DNA of 64,000 nt from an uncultured Alcaligenaceae bacterium (GTDB lineage Bacteria > Pseudomonadota > Gammaproteobacteria > Burkholderiales > Burkholderiaceae_B), in assembly GCA_937908115.1 (NCBI GenBank), contig CALEQZ010000032.1:1-64000 (forward strand). Direction: 5' to 3'. The notes under the pieces are model-generated. The model was not told the origin of the DNA. It ran no database searches and was given only the letters and a program-made list of their open reading frames with translations. How positions within the stretch are numbered: position 1 is the first letter of the stretch; every line of letters starts with the position of its first letter. Positions 9,196-19,573 of the stretch are shown here, one piece after another. The position numbers and the translations under genes are program-made.

Positions 9196-9305
9196 GGGCG
9201 GTCCTTGTCCTGCCAGTCGTTGCCGGCGCATACGGCGAGGTGTCCGAGTTCACGGTGAGGCAACATGCGGGCTCCCGATAAAACGGTTGGACGGTGACAA
9301 GACGA

Positions 9306-9360
9306 TAAACGCGGTCTATTGTTAAATCAAATTTAATTAACTTAACAAATAGATAGGAAA
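9306..9360. promoter_or_regulatory. AT-rich island upstream of the flavoenzyme
   Basis: About 55 bp of strongly AT-rich DNA lies in otherwise very GC-rich sequence, between the start of the flavoenzyme and the end of the CopZ-like gene. It contains GTTAA ... TTAAC arms and a TTTAATTAA core (about 9319-9350). It probably holds the promoter or a regulator site for the minus-strand flavoenzyme gene. Confidence 0.4.
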
Positions 9361-9412
9361 AAGTTATCGCCTGGGTCGGCCCGCCGCCGTCGCGCGCGCA
9401 GGCGGCGACGGC

Positions 9413-9616
9413 CTACATCGGCTGCGCGTCGTAGCCGGCTTCGCGCATGGCCGCCAAGACGGCAGCCGCGTCCGGCGCACCGGTGACCGTGACGGCGTGA
9501 TTGGCCAGATCCGCCTGCAGCGCTGCCCCCGGCGCGACCCGCTTGACCGCATCGGTCAACGTCGCCACGCAGTGGTTGCACGTCATGTCGGGGACGCGTA
9601 GTTTGAGGGTGTCCAT
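9413..9616 (-). CDS. heavy-metal-associated (CopZ-like) metallochaperone
   Basis: A 67-residue single HMA-domain protein. The metal-binding MTCNHC motif places the two thiolates at Cys13 and Cys16, followed by the family's beta-alpha-beta-beta-alpha-beta pattern and a Gly-Tyr-Asp-Ala end. CopZ-type proteins bind Cu(I) and hand it to P-type ATPases; near cadR/cadA it could instead buffer another soft metal. The start has GGAG 8 nt upstream. It is the last gene of a minus-strand run nitroreductase-HMA. Confidence 0.88.
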   Translation of the reverse strand: MDTLKLRVPDMTCNHCVATLTDAVKRVAPGAALQADLANHAVTVTGAPDAAAVLAAMREAGYDAQPM

Positions 9617-9727
9617 ACAAGCTCCAATAAAAGAACGTCGCTGGCCAGGGGCGGTCGCGGCCGGCCCGCCGGGCTGGCGGCTGGCGGTCCGCATGCGCGC
9701 CGCCGCTGGCCAGCGGTGACAGCAGTA

Positions 9728-10336
9728 TCAGCCCGCGGCGCCTGCCGGTTGCGGCAACCCGGTCCATTCGCGCACGAACTGCCCTGGATCGGGCCGGTTG
9801 GCTGGCGGCACCGCGCACGCCGGCGTGCCGATGGCGAGATAGCCGACGAAGCGGTATTCCAGGGGGTCGAAGCCAAGCGCCACCTGTACTTCCTCCAGGT
9901 AGGTGCCCAGGCCAGTGCTCCAGAACGCGCCGTAGCCCAGCATGTGCGCGGCGTTGAGCATGTTCATGACCGCTGCGCCGGTCGAAAGCATTTGCTCCTG
10001 CTCGGGCACCTTGGGGTTGTCGTGGTGAATCTGGTAGCCCAGTGCGACCAGCAGCGGCACGCCGGCGAGCCACTGGCGCGTGGACTTTTCCTTCTCCGGC
10101 GTCATGCGCTTGTCGCCGGCACGCTTGAGCGCGCCGATGGCCAAATCGGCCAACCGCCCGATCGCTTCGCCGCGGATCAGGGCAAAGCGCCACGGACGCA
10201 GCGCGCCATGGTCCGGCGCGCACGCCGCGGCCTGCAGGATGCGGTCGAGCTCGTCGGGTTTGGGCGCGGGCGCGCGCACGAATTTCATGGAGCGCCGGCT
10301 GGTCAGCGCGTCGATGGGTTGGATGGTGTCGGTCAT
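9728..10336 (-). CDS. nitroreductase family protein (YdjA-like)
   Basis: A 202-residue FMN-dependent nitroreductase of the small, single-domain YdjA type. It shows the FMN-contacting SRRSMK at about 14-19, the PDHGALRPWRF segment, the central helix Q-E-Q-M-L-S-T-G-A-A-V-M-N-M-L, and the C-terminal GYLAIGTP. Physiological substrate unknown. It lies between cadR and the metallochaperone on the same strand, 45 bp downstream of cadR, so it may be expressed with the metal-responsive regulator. Confidence 0.88.
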   Translation of the reverse strand: MTDTIQPIDALTSRRSMKFVRAPAPKPDELDRILQAAACAPDHGALRPWRFALIRGEAIGRLADLAIGALKRAGDKRMTPEKEKSTRQWLAGVPLLVALGYQIHHDNPKVPEQEQMLSTGAAVMNMLNAAHMLGYGAFWSTGLGTYLEEVQVALGFDPLEYRFVGYLAIGTPACAVPPANRPDPGQFVREWTGLPQPAGAAG

Positions 10337-10381
10337 TCGTCTCTCGTCGAACAATGGGCCGGCAGGCCGGCCCGCAATCAA

Positions 10382-10816
10382 TCAGCCCAGGTGGGTGTGG
10401 CGCTCGGGGCGCTCGGTGGCCTGCATTTCGGACAGCCCGTGCAAGATGCCGCAATCGTCGGCCGCGCGGGCACCCGTCGTACATCGCCGGCGCAAGGCCA
10501 AAAGCTGCGCCTTGAGCTGCTGCAGTTCCTTGATGCGCGCATCCACGTGGGCGATGTGCTGGTCGAAGACTTCGTTGATCGGCTCGCAATCGCCCTGGCC
10601 CCGGTCAGCCAGCTCGAGGATGGTGCGGATCTCCTCGTGCGTCATGTCCAGCACCCGGCAGTTGCGGATGAGCTTGAGCCGCTCGCGATGGGCCTCGCCG
10701 TAGCTGCGATAGTTGTTGACGCCGCGCTGCGGCGCCGGCAGCAATCCCTGCTTCTCGTAGTAGCGCACCGTTTCCACCGTGGTGCCCGCGGCCTTGGCCA
10801 ATTCGCCGATCTTCAT
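10382..10816 (-). CDS. cadR: CadR/PbrR-type MerR-family metal-responsive regulator
   Basis: A 144-residue MerR-family activator that senses Cd(II)/Pb(II) (or Zn). The N-terminal winged helix MKIGELAKAAGTTVETVRYY is canonical, followed by a long dimerisation helix. Candidate metal thiolates are Cys77 (DCEP), Cys112 (RRRC) and Cys122 (DDCG), and the C-terminus ends in a His-containing tail (ERHTHLG) as in Pseudomonas CadR. The gene is divergent from cadA with a MerR-type promoter between them. A GGAGGA site precedes the ATG at 10816. Confidence 0.92.
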   Translation of the reverse strand: MKIGELAKAAGTTVETVRYYEKQGLLPAPQRGVNNYRSYGEAHRERLKLIRNCRVLDMTHEEIRTILELADRGQGDCEPINEVFDQHIAHVDARIKELQQLKAQLLALRRRCTTGARAADDCGILHGLSEMQATERPERHTHLG

Positions 10817-10838
10817 GGCGTCCTCCCGCCGGTTGGGC

Positions 10839-10869
10839 TTGACCCTATAGTAACTCCAGGGTGTGCAAT
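10839..10869 (+). promoter_or_regulatory. MerR-family operator/promoter of cadA
   Basis: TTGACC (10839-10844) and TGCAAT (10864-10869) are separated by 19 bp, the over-long spacer typical of MerR-type promoters. The spacer holds the dyad ACCCTATAG-TAA-CTCCAGGGT (10842-10862) where CadR would bind and twist the DNA. The same region must hold the cadR promoter on the other strand. Confidence 0.88.
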
Positions 10870-10903
10870 GCCTGTAACGCGACCGCCCAACAGGTGGAAC
10901 GAA

Positions 10904-13486
<2,583 letters not shown>

Positions 13487-13572
13487 CTGGTTGCGCGCCG
13501 CCAGGCCGTGCAACGCTTTGCCCATTTGCGGCCCACCTTTGCCCGCCTTCGAGAATCACCCGGAACGAACCC

Positions 13573-14355
13573 GTGCGCCTCGCCACCTGGAACGTCAATT
13601 CCCTGAAAGTGCGCCTGCCCCAGGTCATCGCCTGGCTGCAGGCCAATCCCGTCGATGCGCTGTGCCTGCAAGAACTGAAGCTCGCACAGGATCAATTTCC
13701 GCTGGAGGCCTTCCGCGAGATCGGCTACCACGCGGCCTGGGCCGGGCAAAAAACCTACAACGGCGTGGCCATCGTCTCGCGCGAGCCCGGCAAGGACGAA
13801 GTGCGCAACATCCCCGGCTACCAAGACCTGCAGCAGCGCATCATCGCGGTAACGCTGCCGTCTCCGGCCGGCGACGTGCGGGTGATCAGCGCTTATTGCC
13901 CCAACGGCCAAGCCGTCGGCAGCGACAAGTACGCCTACAAGCTCGAATGGTTCTCGGCGCTGCGCAACTGGCTCGAAGGCGAGCTCGGTTCCCATCCGCG
14001 TCTGGCCATCCTGGGTGACTACAACGTCGCGCCGGCCGACGAAGACGTGCACAACCCCGAAAAATGGGCCGGCCAGGTGCTGGTGTCCGAACCCGAGCGG
14101 CAGGCCTTTACTGCGCTCAAGGAATTGGGCCTGGCCGACGCCTTCCGCCTGTTCGAGCAGCCGCCCAAGTCCTTTACGTGGTGGGACTACCGCATGTTCG
14201 CGTTTCGCCGCAACGCCGGCTTGCGCATCGACCACATCCTGCTGTCCGAGCCGCTGGCGCGCGCCTGCCGCGCCTGCGAGATCGACAAGACCCCGCGCGG
14301 CAACGAACAACCGTCCGATCATGCGCCGGTGATCGCGACGCTCGCATGGGAGTGA
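13573..14355 (+). CDS. xthA: exodeoxyribonuclease III
   Basis: Mg-dependent AP endonuclease and 3'-5' exonuclease of base-excision repair. The protein is 260 residues, the usual size, and carries the family motifs: ATWNVNS, LQELK (metal Glu), YCPNG, GDYNVAP (catalytic Asp/Asn), the WWDYR loop, LRIDHIL and the terminal SDHAPV (catalytic Asp-His). Start is a GTG at 13573: the conserved R-L-A-T-W-N follows directly and no in-frame ATG is nearby. It stands between cadA and the tRNA-Ala gene. Confidence 0.95.
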   Translation: MRLATWNVNSLKVRLPQVIAWLQANPVDALCLQELKLAQDQFPLEAFREIGYHAAWAGQKTYNGVAIVSREPGKDEVRNIPGYQDLQQRIIAVTLPSPAGDVRVISAYCPNGQAVGSDKYAYKLEWFSALRNWLEGELGSHPRLAILGDYNVAPADEDVHNPEKWAGQVLVSEPERQAFTALKELGLADAFRLFEQPPKSFTWWDYRMFAFRRNAGLRIDHILLSEPLARACRACEIDKTPRGNEQPSDHAPVIATLAWE

Positions 14356-14382
14356 CGTCGCCATCGCGGCACGGATTTTTTA

Positions 14383-14391
14383 TGCTATAGT
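14383..14391 (+). promoter_or_regulatory. extended -10 promoter of tRNA-Ala
   Basis: TGCTATAGT (an extended -10, TGnTATAGT) lies 14 bp before the tRNA 5' end. No clear -35 element is seen. Confidence 0.55.
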
Positions 14392-14404
14392 TGCGGACTT
14401 CGTC

Positions 14405-14480
<76 letters not shown>

Positions 14481-14499
14481 ATAAATTCCTGGCGCAAAG

Positions 14500-14533
14500 G
14501 CCTTGGACACGCTGACGCGGTCCAAGGCTTTTT
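14500..14533 (+). terminator. rho-independent terminator after tRNA-Ala
   Basis: A 9-bp stem (GCCTTGGAC at 14500-14508 with GTCCAAGGC at 14520-14528), extendable in the loop, is followed by TTTTT. Confidence 0.85.
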
Positions 14534-14750
14534 CGTTTGTGCGGCGCGCGTGCGACGCGGCCAGCAAAACTCGCCCGCCGAACGGTTTATCACGGCGGAC
14601 GGTCGCGGTGTCCCATCGCTGGCGGCAAAGCAGATCGGGATACCGTTCCTAACGAACTTAAGCATCGCTGGGCATGGATTTCCTGCGCGCAATTTGCCGC
14701 CCGAGCAGAAGCCGCGCTGCGAGGCTGCGTCGCGTGGATTTCACCGGCCA
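14534..14750. other. non-coding stretch between tRNA-Ala and the tandem duplication
   Basis: About 215 bp without a credible gene on either strand: the frames that stay open have no ribosome site, atypical composition and no recognisable protein. No mobile-element ends were seen. Confidence 0.5.
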
Positions 14751-15061
14751 TCCCAGCTCTGCTTCAAGCCACCGTGCGCGGTGAACCGAGAACCTGGCCT
14801 GCGCACGCCCGAGCATCAAAAACTCGGGTGCGCCTTCTCTTCGAAAAGACTTCTCTCTTTTCATTGTCCGCATTCGTCATTTTCATTCTTTTGATATCCG
14901 TTTTATCCCAGCTCTGCTTCAAGCCACCGTGCGCGGTCAACCGAGAACCTGGCCTGCGCCACGCCCGAGCATCAAAAACTCGGGTGCGCCTTCTCTTCGA
15001 AAAGACTTCTCTCTTTTCATTGTCCGCATTCGTCATTTTCATTCTTTTGATATCCGTTTTA
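14751..15061. repeat. 155-bp tandem direct duplication upstream of the autotransporter
   Basis: Two adjacent copies, 14751-14905 and 14906-15061, match except for one substitution (GTGAACC versus GTCAACC) and one inserted C near 14960. Each unit is GC-rich on the left, has a CCCGAG ... CTCGGG hairpin with a 9-nt loop in the middle, and an AT-rich right third containing repeated TTTCATT words and TTGATA near its right end. The near-identity implies a recent duplication. It ends about 115 bp before the autotransporter start and so probably contains its control region. Confidence 0.95.
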
Positions 15062-15076
15062 TTTCCGTCACATATG
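15047..15076 (+). promoter_or_regulatory. possible promoter of the autotransporter gene
   Basis: TTGATA (15047-15052) at the right end of the second repeat copy is followed after 18 bp by CATATG (15071-15076), a weak -10. The first repeat copy carries the same TTGATA but not this downstream hexamer. Low-confidence match. Confidence 0.25.
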
Positions 15077-15175
15077 CAGGATCCAATAGTCAAATAATGC
15101 AATAACGAGAAATCCTTCCGTCGTGAGCACTTAGCATGTCCTTGCGTCACACCTCACACGCACGGGGCTTTGCTC

Positions 15176-18133
15176 ATGGACGGAAAATTTTTCGAAAGAC
15201 GAGATCCCTGTCCAGCCAAGCAGGCAGGGATTGTTCGACCGCAAAATGGCGGACAGATCAGTAACCTGGGGGCGCTAGCCTTGGCAGTGCCGATGGCAGC
15301 AGGCATCCTGTTTGCCGACGCTGTCCAGGGCGGCACCTGCACCATCCCGGCCGGCGCCTTGAGCAGCGGCGACACGGTCGAATGCACCGGTGACTTCACC
15401 GGCGAGACCTACAACGTGCCCAACGTTACTGACGTGACCGTCATCAACCACGGGGCCTGGTCCTACAGCGGTGACATACCGAACACGGCCGGCGGCATAC
15501 TGGGGCCATCTTCCAATCATACGGGCCTGACGGTCATCAACAATGGCAGCGTGACCTGGACCAATGCGTCGGCAGACGCCCGTTCCCTGGCCAGCCGGAC
15601 GGTCGGGGTCGTGGGCACCTACATGCAGTCAAACAGCCACGGCAGTACGTACGTCAATAATGGGTCCATCACCGGTGTCGGCGCGGCCAACGCACAAATG
15701 ACCATCCTGGCAGGCATGGGCAATGTCGGGCGAACCGGCCCGCTTTACTCGGAGAACAATGGCGAAATTCACCTCGACATCTCGGCGATGCAGCGCGGTG
15801 AAGCGCTTGCCATGGCCGTCTACGGCGGCAACACGATCCGCATGGTCAACCGCGGATACATATCGGTCGTGTCGGGCAATCTGACCGGCGTGGGGATGGA
15901 TTACACCCGGCACGGCACCCCCTCGGGGTACCAGACCGGCTCGATCGACGTCGACAACAGGGGCACCATCAGCGTATCGGCAACGGGCGGCACGGCGATC
16001 GGCACGGGCCTGTTCCTGACCGACACGCTCGCGGCGCCGATGCTGACCGACGCGCGGGTGACCAACAGCGGAAGCATCATCACCAGCGCCACGACCGGCG
16101 CCGCCCATGGCGTGATGATCCAGAGCAACAATCCCGCCGTGCCCATAGAGGTCATCAATACCGGCAAAATCACGAGCACGGGCGAATCCATTTTTGCCAG
16201 TGCCACGAACGTCGCCCCCGTATACATTACCAACCTCGGCACGTTGCAAGGCGACGTCGTCACGCGCACCGGTGCCGACATGTATTACCAGGAAGGCGGC
16301 GAACTGGCCGGCGGGCTGTCGCTGGGCGCCGGCAGTGACAGCGCCACCTTCGTCACCACCGACCTGTCGATGACGACGGTGCTCGACGGCGGCGACGACG
16401 TCAGCGACGCCGACGGATCGATCGACACGCTTGCCTTGCGCAGGCTGTCGGCGACCTTGTCGGGCGCCAACCTGCGCAACTGGGAGCGCATCGTCATCGA
16501 TGACGACGCCACCATCAGTTTCGACGACGCGGCGCTGGAGACCGGCTCGGCCGACACGCTGGGCCTGTCCATCACCAACGGCGGCATCGCCCAGGTCGGC
16601 CCGGCCTTTGCGCTGACGGGCAACCTGTTCCTTGGCGCCGGAGGTGTCTTCCAGGGCGCTGGCGGCGGCAACGCGACATATTCGATCAGCGGCAACCTGG
16701 TCAATGCCGGCTCGCTGGACGTTTCCGACGGCAAGGCAGGCGATATGGTCACCGTGGGCGGCAACTACCATGGCGCTGACGGCACCATCATGCTGGACAG
16801 CGTGCTCGATGGCGATGCCTCACCCACCGACCGGCTTGTCATCCAGGGCGACAGCACCGGCACAAGCCTGCTGCGCATCCGCAAGGCAGGCGGCGCAGGC
16901 GCCCAGACCGTCAACGGGATCAAGGTCGTCGAGGTCATGGGCGCTTCCGATGGCACCTTCGCCCTGGCCGGCGCCGACTACGAACACGAAGGGCAGCCTG
17001 CCCTGGTGAACGGCGCCTACGCGTACAAGCTGTACAAGAACGGCGTGAGCACGCCGGACGACGGTGACTGGTACCTGCGTTCGTCATTGCTTGACACCGC
17101 TGCACCTGACGCCGGGCCGGTCGACAAGCCGTTGTACCAGGCGGGTGCGCCGGTGTACGAGACTTATCCCGGCCTGCTGCTCGGCCTGACCAGGCTGCCT
17201 ACCCTGCAACAACGCGTGGGCAACCGGTCCTGGAGCGGCAACGGCACCCTGCCCCCGGTGCCAGCCGGCGACGGAACCGCTGCACAGGTCGAACCCGGCG
17301 GCATGTGGGCGCGCATCGAAGGCGACCTGTTGCGCATCACGCCCCGCCGATCGACCGCTGACGCCAAATTCCACGCCGACACCACCAAGATCCAACTCGG
17401 CGGCGATGCCGTGCTGGCCGAAAAGGACGGCGGCAAGCTGGTTGGCGGCCTGAGCGTGCACTACAGCCACGGCAAGGCCGGCATCGACTCGCCGCACAAC
17501 GCCGGCGGCAAAGGCCGGATCAAGACCGAGGGCTATGGCCTGGGCGGCACGCTGACCTGGTACGGCCGCGATGGCCTGTACGTCGATGCCCAAACCCAGC
17601 TCACTTGGTTTGACAGCGACCTGCACTATGGCGGCGGCAGGGCGCTGAAGAAAAACAGCAAGGGTTTCGGCTTTGCGCAATCGATCGAGGCCGGCCGACG
17701 CATCGCGCTGGGGCCATCCTGGTCGCTGACGCCGCAGGCGCAGCTGACCTATGGCAGCGTCCGGTTCGATCGGTTTACCGACGCATTCGGCGCCCGGGTA
17801 CGGCTCGAGCGTGGCACCAGCCTGCAGGGACGGCTCGGCGTCATGGTCGCCCACGAGCGCGCCGGTGCACAGGCCGGCGGCGGGCGCATGCACTTCTACG
17901 GCATCGCCAACCTGGTACACGAGTTCTTGGATGGCACCAAGGTGAAGGTGGCCGACACGACGTTCGTCAGCCGGCAGGAGCGCCTGTGGGGCGAGGCCGG
18001 TATCGGTGGCTCCTACAACACGAAGGACGACCGGGTGTCGGTCTACGGCGAGGCGCTCGTTCGCACCAGCCTTGCGCATGCTGGCGCGAACCGCGGCTAC
18101 AAGGGCATCGTCGGATTGCGCATCCGGTGGTAG
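15176..18133 (+). CDS. autotransporter (type Va secreted), pertactin-like organisation
   Basis: A 985-residue autotransporter. The hydrophobic signal core (about 31-47, cleavage probably after FADA near 49) sits behind a 30-residue extension, as in extended autotransporter signals. The passenger (about 50-640) consists of irregular beta-helix rungs marked by repeated N-x-G-x-I turns (VNNGSI, DNRGTI, TNSGSI, INTGKI). An AC1-like linker with LYKNGVS and DWYLRS precedes the outer-membrane barrel (about 705-985), which starts near MWARIEGD and ends in the aromatic-terminated RIRW. Two passenger cysteines (about 55 and 70) are unusual for this class. Function, probably adhesion or immune interaction, is not determinable. 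ATG at 15176 is preferred over a TTG two codons earlier. Confidence 0.92.
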   Translation: MDGKFFERRDPCPAKQAGIVRPQNGGQISNLGALALAVPMAAGILFADAVQGGTCTIPAGALSSGDTVECTGDFTGETYNVPNVTDVTVINHGAWSYSGDIPNTAGGILGPSSNHTGLTVINNGSVTWTNASADARSLASRTVGVVGTYMQSNSHGSTYVNNGSITGVGAANAQMTILAGMGNVGRTGPLYSENNGEIHLDISAMQRGEALAMAVYGGNTIRMVNRGYISVVSGNLTGVGMDYTRHGTPSGYQTGSIDVDNRGTISVSATGGTAIGTGLFLTDTLAAPMLTDARVTNSGSIITSATTGAAHGVMIQSNNPAVPIEVINTGKITSTGESIFASATNVAPVYITNLGTLQGDVVTRTGADMYYQEGGELAGGLSLGAGSDSATFVTTDLSMTTVLDGGDDVSDADGSIDTLALRRLSATLSGANLRNWERIVIDDDATISFDDAALETGSADTLGLSITNGGIAQVGPAFALTGNLFLGAGGVFQGAGGGNATYSISGNLVNAGSLDVSDGKAGDMVTVGGNYHGADGTIMLDSVLDGDASPTDRLVIQGDSTGTSLLRIRKAGGAGAQTVNGIKVVEVMGASDGTFALAGADYEHEGQPALVNGAYAYKLYKNGVSTPDDGDWYLRSSLLDTAAPDAGPVDKPLYQAGAPVYETYPGLLLGLTRLPTLQQRVGNRSWSGNGTLPPVPAGDGTAAQVEPGGMWARIEGDLLRITPRRSTADAKFHADTTKIQLGGDAVLAEKDGGKLVGGLSVHYSHGKAGIDSPHNAGGKGRIKTEGYGLGGTLTWYGRDGLYVDAQTQLTWFDSDLHYGGGRALKKNSKGFGFAQSIEAGRRIALGPSWSLTPQAQLTYGSVRFDRFTDAFGARVRLERGTSLQGRLGVMVAHERAGAQAGGGRMHFYGIANLVHEFLDGTKVKVADTTFVSRQERLWGEAGIGGSYNTKDDRVSVYGEALVRTSLAHAGANRGYKGIVGLRIRW

Positions 18134-18250
18134 CCCGCAGACAAAGGCACCCCGGGTAAAACCGGGGGCCGCGCCCTCCCGGAGCCCGGTTCCGGCTAGT
18201 ACCGCCTGTTCCACCGCGCAACGCCGGGCGCCTGCCAGATGGCCTGCAAG

Positions 18251-18273
18251 AAACCCTCATTTGAGGGTTTTTC
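18251..18273 (+). terminator. rho-independent terminator after the autotransporter
   Basis: AAACCCTCA (18251-18259) pairs with TGAGGGTTT (18262-18270), followed by TTC. It lies about 115 bp past the stop codon. Confidence 0.6.
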
Positions 18274-18282
18274 ACGGTCCGT

Positions 18283-18342
18283 ATGATTTCAGCCACAAAC
18301 AACGCAGATAAATGTCAAAAATGGCAAATAGTCTGAAATCAT
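18283..18342. repeat. 10-bp inverted repeat in an AT-rich intergenic patch
   Basis: ATGATTTCAG (18283-18292) and CTGAAATCAT (18333-18342) are perfect inverted copies around 40 bp of AT-rich DNA that itself contains TGTCA-AAAA-TGGCA. It lies just before a small candidate gene. It may be a two-site operator or a cruciform. Confidence 0.7.
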
Positions 18343-18409
18343 CGGATATCGCCGGGTAGCATGACGGCACCCTCGGCCACACAAGATGGGCCGCAGGCCG
18401 GCACACCCG

Positions 18410-18622
18410 ATGGCACCCCACACAGACACACCGGAATCGCCCGAGACGGGCCACGCGCCTGCGGCTGGCGCCGGCGACGCCGGCCCGGAACGGCCGGCGC
18501 CGCACGATGGCGCGCCGCGCGGCCCGGCCGCCGCGGCCGCGCCCAAGCGCTTTGCCTGGCCGTTTGCGCCGGCCGACGCCGACGCGGCCGACGATGAAGG
18601 CTGCGACGCCAGCCCGGCTTAA
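18410..18622 (+). CDS. small hypothetical Ala/Pro/Asp-rich protein
   Basis: A 70-residue frame that uses the G/C-ending codons typical of this genome and ends APADADAADDEGCDASPA. It has no recognisable domain, signal or membrane segment. An in-frame ATG at 18386 would add eight residues. An ATG at 18361 with a better ribosome site opens a different frame that turns Arg-rich, so a frameshift or a false gene is possible. It converges with the thioesterase gene, overlapping its stop codon. Confidence 0.35.
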   Translation: MAPHTDTPESPETGHAPAAGAGDAGPERPAPHDGAPRGPAAAAAPKRFAWPFAPADADAADDEGCDASPA

Positions 18623-19023
18623 TCACCGCCCTTGCGCTTGCGCACGATCTTGAAGGTCGCCGTGGCGCGGCAGACCACGCGGCCGGACGCGTCTCGGATC
18701 TCCCCTTCACAGAAGGCAATCGTGGCGCCGCGCCGCAGGCAGCGAGCCTCCACGGTCAGGTCGCCTTGCGCCGGCTCCATGAAGCTGGTGGTCATGTCTA
18801 TCGTGGCCATGCCGGTGTTTTCGGGGTCGGCGCCGCGCGCGGCCGCGCTCATGGTGAAGTCCAGCACGCTCATCAGCGCGCCGCCATGCACGTTGCCGTG
18901 GCTGTTGCGCAGGTCCTGGCGAAAGGCCATGCGCGACACGGCATGGTCTGCAGCGATGCTGACCGGCTCGACCTCGAGCAGTTCCATGAAGGGGATGGTC
19001 GCGCCGAAGTAATCGCGGCTCAT
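18619..19023 (-). CDS. PaaI-family hotdog-fold thioesterase
   Basis: A 134-residue acyl-CoA thioesterase of the PaaI/YbdB type. The active-site stretch NSHGNVHGGALMSVLDFTMS (about 40-59) contains the family HGG motif and the Asp at the head of the hotdog helix. The following strands (TIDMTTSFMEPA and VVCRATATFKIV) fit the fold. Substrate unknown. No operon partner is evident: the lipoprotein gene upstream on the same strand is 43 bp away. Confidence 0.88.
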   Translation of the reverse strand: MSRDYFGATIPFMELLEVEPVSIAADHAVSRMAFRQDLRNSHGNVHGGALMSVLDFTMSAAARGADPENTGMATIDMTTSFMEPAQGDLTVEARCLRRGATIAFCEGEIRDASGRVVCRATATFKIVRKRKGGD

Positions 19024-19066
19024 GCCCGCCCCCTGTCCGTTTGCGCAAACATGGCTTGCCTCGTTT

Positions 19067-19498
19067 TCATCGCCTGCGCCCTTCGCCCTTTTCCGGGATC
19101 ATCGCCGGCCAGCATGACGTGTAGCCGAATTCGATGGCCTGCCGCATGGCCAGCAAGGCGCGGTCATTCCAGGTGTTCCTGCCCCACATCGTCACGGTGA
19201 CGTCGGAGCGATCCTCGCCCACGGCCTGCACGTCGACCTGGGCCATGCGCGCATCGGTGACTGGCGCCTGCACGTACATCCGCGCGCGGCGCTCGGCTTC
19301 GTACACATTGCCGCGCACCTCGTAATTGCCCGGCCCGCGCAGGCATTCCTCGGCCTGCGCGACGGCGCGGCGATAGGCTTCCTGGTAGGACACCGGCACC
19401 TGCAAGCGCGTGGTAGGCGACGCGCCTTGCGGCCCGATGCCCACCGAACAGGCCGACAAGGCCAGCGCGAGCGCCCCCGCAGCGATGTTTCTCGACAT
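19067..19498 (-). CDS. hypothetical lipoprotein
   Basis: A 143-residue predicted lipoprotein with a short signal peptide and lipobox LSAC (lipidated Cys17). The mature part, beginning SVGIGPQG, has no motif I recognise; it contains a pair of cysteines (ECLRG and TSCWP) that could form a disulfide. Start at 19498 is supported by GGAGG 5 nt upstream; a longer frame has no ribosome site. Confidence 0.75.
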   Translation of the reverse strand: MSRNIAAGALALALSACSVGIGPQGASPTTRLQVPVSYQEAYRRAVAQAEECLRGPGNYEVRGNVYEAERRARMYVQAPVTDARMAQVDVQAVGEDRSDVTVTMWGRNTWNDRALLAMRQAIEFGYTSCWPAMIPEKGEGRRR

Positions 19499-19573
19499 AC
19501 GTCCTCCGAAGTCAGGGGACAAATTATGCTTGATTTGCCCACGTGATTTTCGTTGCACGCATGCGTCTTTGCC

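Noticed and set aside
7816..9258. 480-codon plus-strand frame opposite the flavoenzyme
   Set aside because: Antisense shadow; no motifs, no ribosome site.
9716..10903. Continuous frame extending cadA upstream across cadR
   Set aside because: It passes through cadR and the nitroreductase on the opposite strand and through the cadA promoter; only the part from 10904 is translated sense.
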